From Pseudomonas sp. (GTDB taxonomy: Bacteria; Pseudomonadota; Gammaproteobacteria; Pseudomonadales; Pseudomonadaceae), in the NCBI GenBank assembly GCA_007713455.1, contig VMRT01000016.1:175380-239379 (forward strand): 64,000 nt of DNA. The letters are read 5' to 3'. The notes under the pieces are model-generated. The model had not been told where the DNA came from, did no database searches, and worked only from the letters and a program-made list of their open reading frames with translations. Of the stretch, positions 63,860 to 64,000 are shown piece after piece; the first letter of the stretch is position 1, and each line of letters begins with the position of its first letter. The position numbers and the translations under genes are program-made.

Positions 63860-64000
63860 TGAACCGCCCCGCATTCTCCGGAGGCTCTTTGGTGTGAGTC
63901 ATGCCGCTTGGGCAGACTCGATAAATTGCCGATAGTAGATCGCTTCGGCTTCCGCGGGCGGTATGTTCCCGATGGGCGCCAGCAATCGTCGATGGTTGAA
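63860..64000 (-). mobile_element. IS3-family insertion sequence, one end (runs off window)
   Basis: The end begins TGAACCGCCCCG followed by CATTCTCCGGAGGCT, a terminal inverted repeat typical of the IS51/IS407 groups of IS3 elements. The transposase ends 40 bp inside. A 3-bp target duplication would be CAT at 63,857-63,859, but the other end is outside the window so this cannot be verified. Confidence 0.8.
63899..64000 (-). CDS. IS3-family transposase (OrfB), C-terminal end, partial
   Basis: The last 33 residues read FNHRRLLAPIGNIPPAEAEA and then IYYRQFIESAQAA before TGA. The [YF]NHRRLL.PIGNIPPAE.E..YY ending is that of IS3-family DDE integrase-type transposases. The gene is complete at its 3' end only and continues past base 64,000. 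Confidence 0.9.
   Translation of the reverse strand, partial: FNHRRLLAPIGNIPPAEAEAIYYRQFIESAQAA

Noticed and set aside
63708..63902. A stand-alone 64-residue gene beginning MTHTKEPPENAGRF
   Set aside because: Its first codons lie inside the IS terminal inverted repeat. It is a chance fusion of the IS end with the tail of the interrupted ABC-3C gene.

Overview
The window is wholly mobile DNA from a gammaproteobacterium, most likely a Pseudomonas (sensu lato). The evidence is the high GC content, the style of the prophage genes, and an integrative and conjugative element (ICE) backbone of the ICEclc/PAGI-2/PFGI-1 family. No ordinary chromosomal gene is visible. Two elements lie in tandem on the 3' end of a tRNA-Gly(CCC) gene: a HK97-like siphovirus prophage (1 to about 30,150) and the left half of an ICE (about 30,200 to the right edge). 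Function calls come from reading sequences and motifs by eye. No database search or folding program was run.

Prophage. The late genes run leftward: lysis (holin-like pair), HNH nuclease, terminase small and large subunits, portal, ClpP-like protease, major capsid, connectors, tail tube, tail chaperones with a -1 frameshift site, and tape measure, which leaves the window at base 1. A small island (about 1,220-3,800) interrupts the tail genes. It holds two Arc-like repressors, an AntA/BRO-type antirepressor and a compact operator region, which resembles the immI region of phage P22 in concept. Between 14 and 19 kb lie a possible late regulator, an iteron-like repeat array, a primase-helicase and a Cro/CI switch. 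From 19.8 to 28.8 kb a rightward early operon carries small regulators, a PrtN-like protein, DUF2303, an exonuclease, an HD hydrolase and two DNA methyltransferases. The integrase (28,805-30,004) abuts a 44-base tRNA-Gly 3' remnant that serves as attachment site.

ICE. From the attachment site rightward there are: an IntB13-like integrase (30,443); alpA, parA, a HicA-like small gene and parB (33.8-36.8 kb); replication and maintenance genes (DUF2857, STY4528-like, TIGR03761-like, DUF3158, ssb, topB; 36.8-43.0 kb); a run of separately spaced ICE orphan genes (43.6-52.4 kb); a large helicase (52.6-54.9 kb); and a conjugation operon from the PilL-like lipoprotein to the coupling protein TraD and a TIGR03747-like membrane protein (55.2-61.3 kb). 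The remaining type IV secretion genes are not in the window. After the TIGR03747-like gene comes leftward cargo: a DUF3732 ATPase and middle component 2 of an ABC-three-component (ABC-3C) defence-like system. Its upstream gene is cut by an IS3-family element that runs off the right edge.

The most unusual signal is a recurring 5' leader in front of about a dozen consecutive ICE genes (44.1-52.6 kb). Each leader has GC hairpin segments that can pair in alternative ways, followed by a short pyrimidine stretch complementary to the Shine-Dalgarno sequence. This suggests a repeated RNA element controlling translation of the whole orphan block. Other notable points are a three-operator immunity switch with overlapping divergent promoters and a probably leaderless repressor mRNA, a 9-bp iteron array beside the primase, three copies of a 23-bp palindrome near ICE replication genes, and a single-base deletion in one of two paralogous ICE genes.
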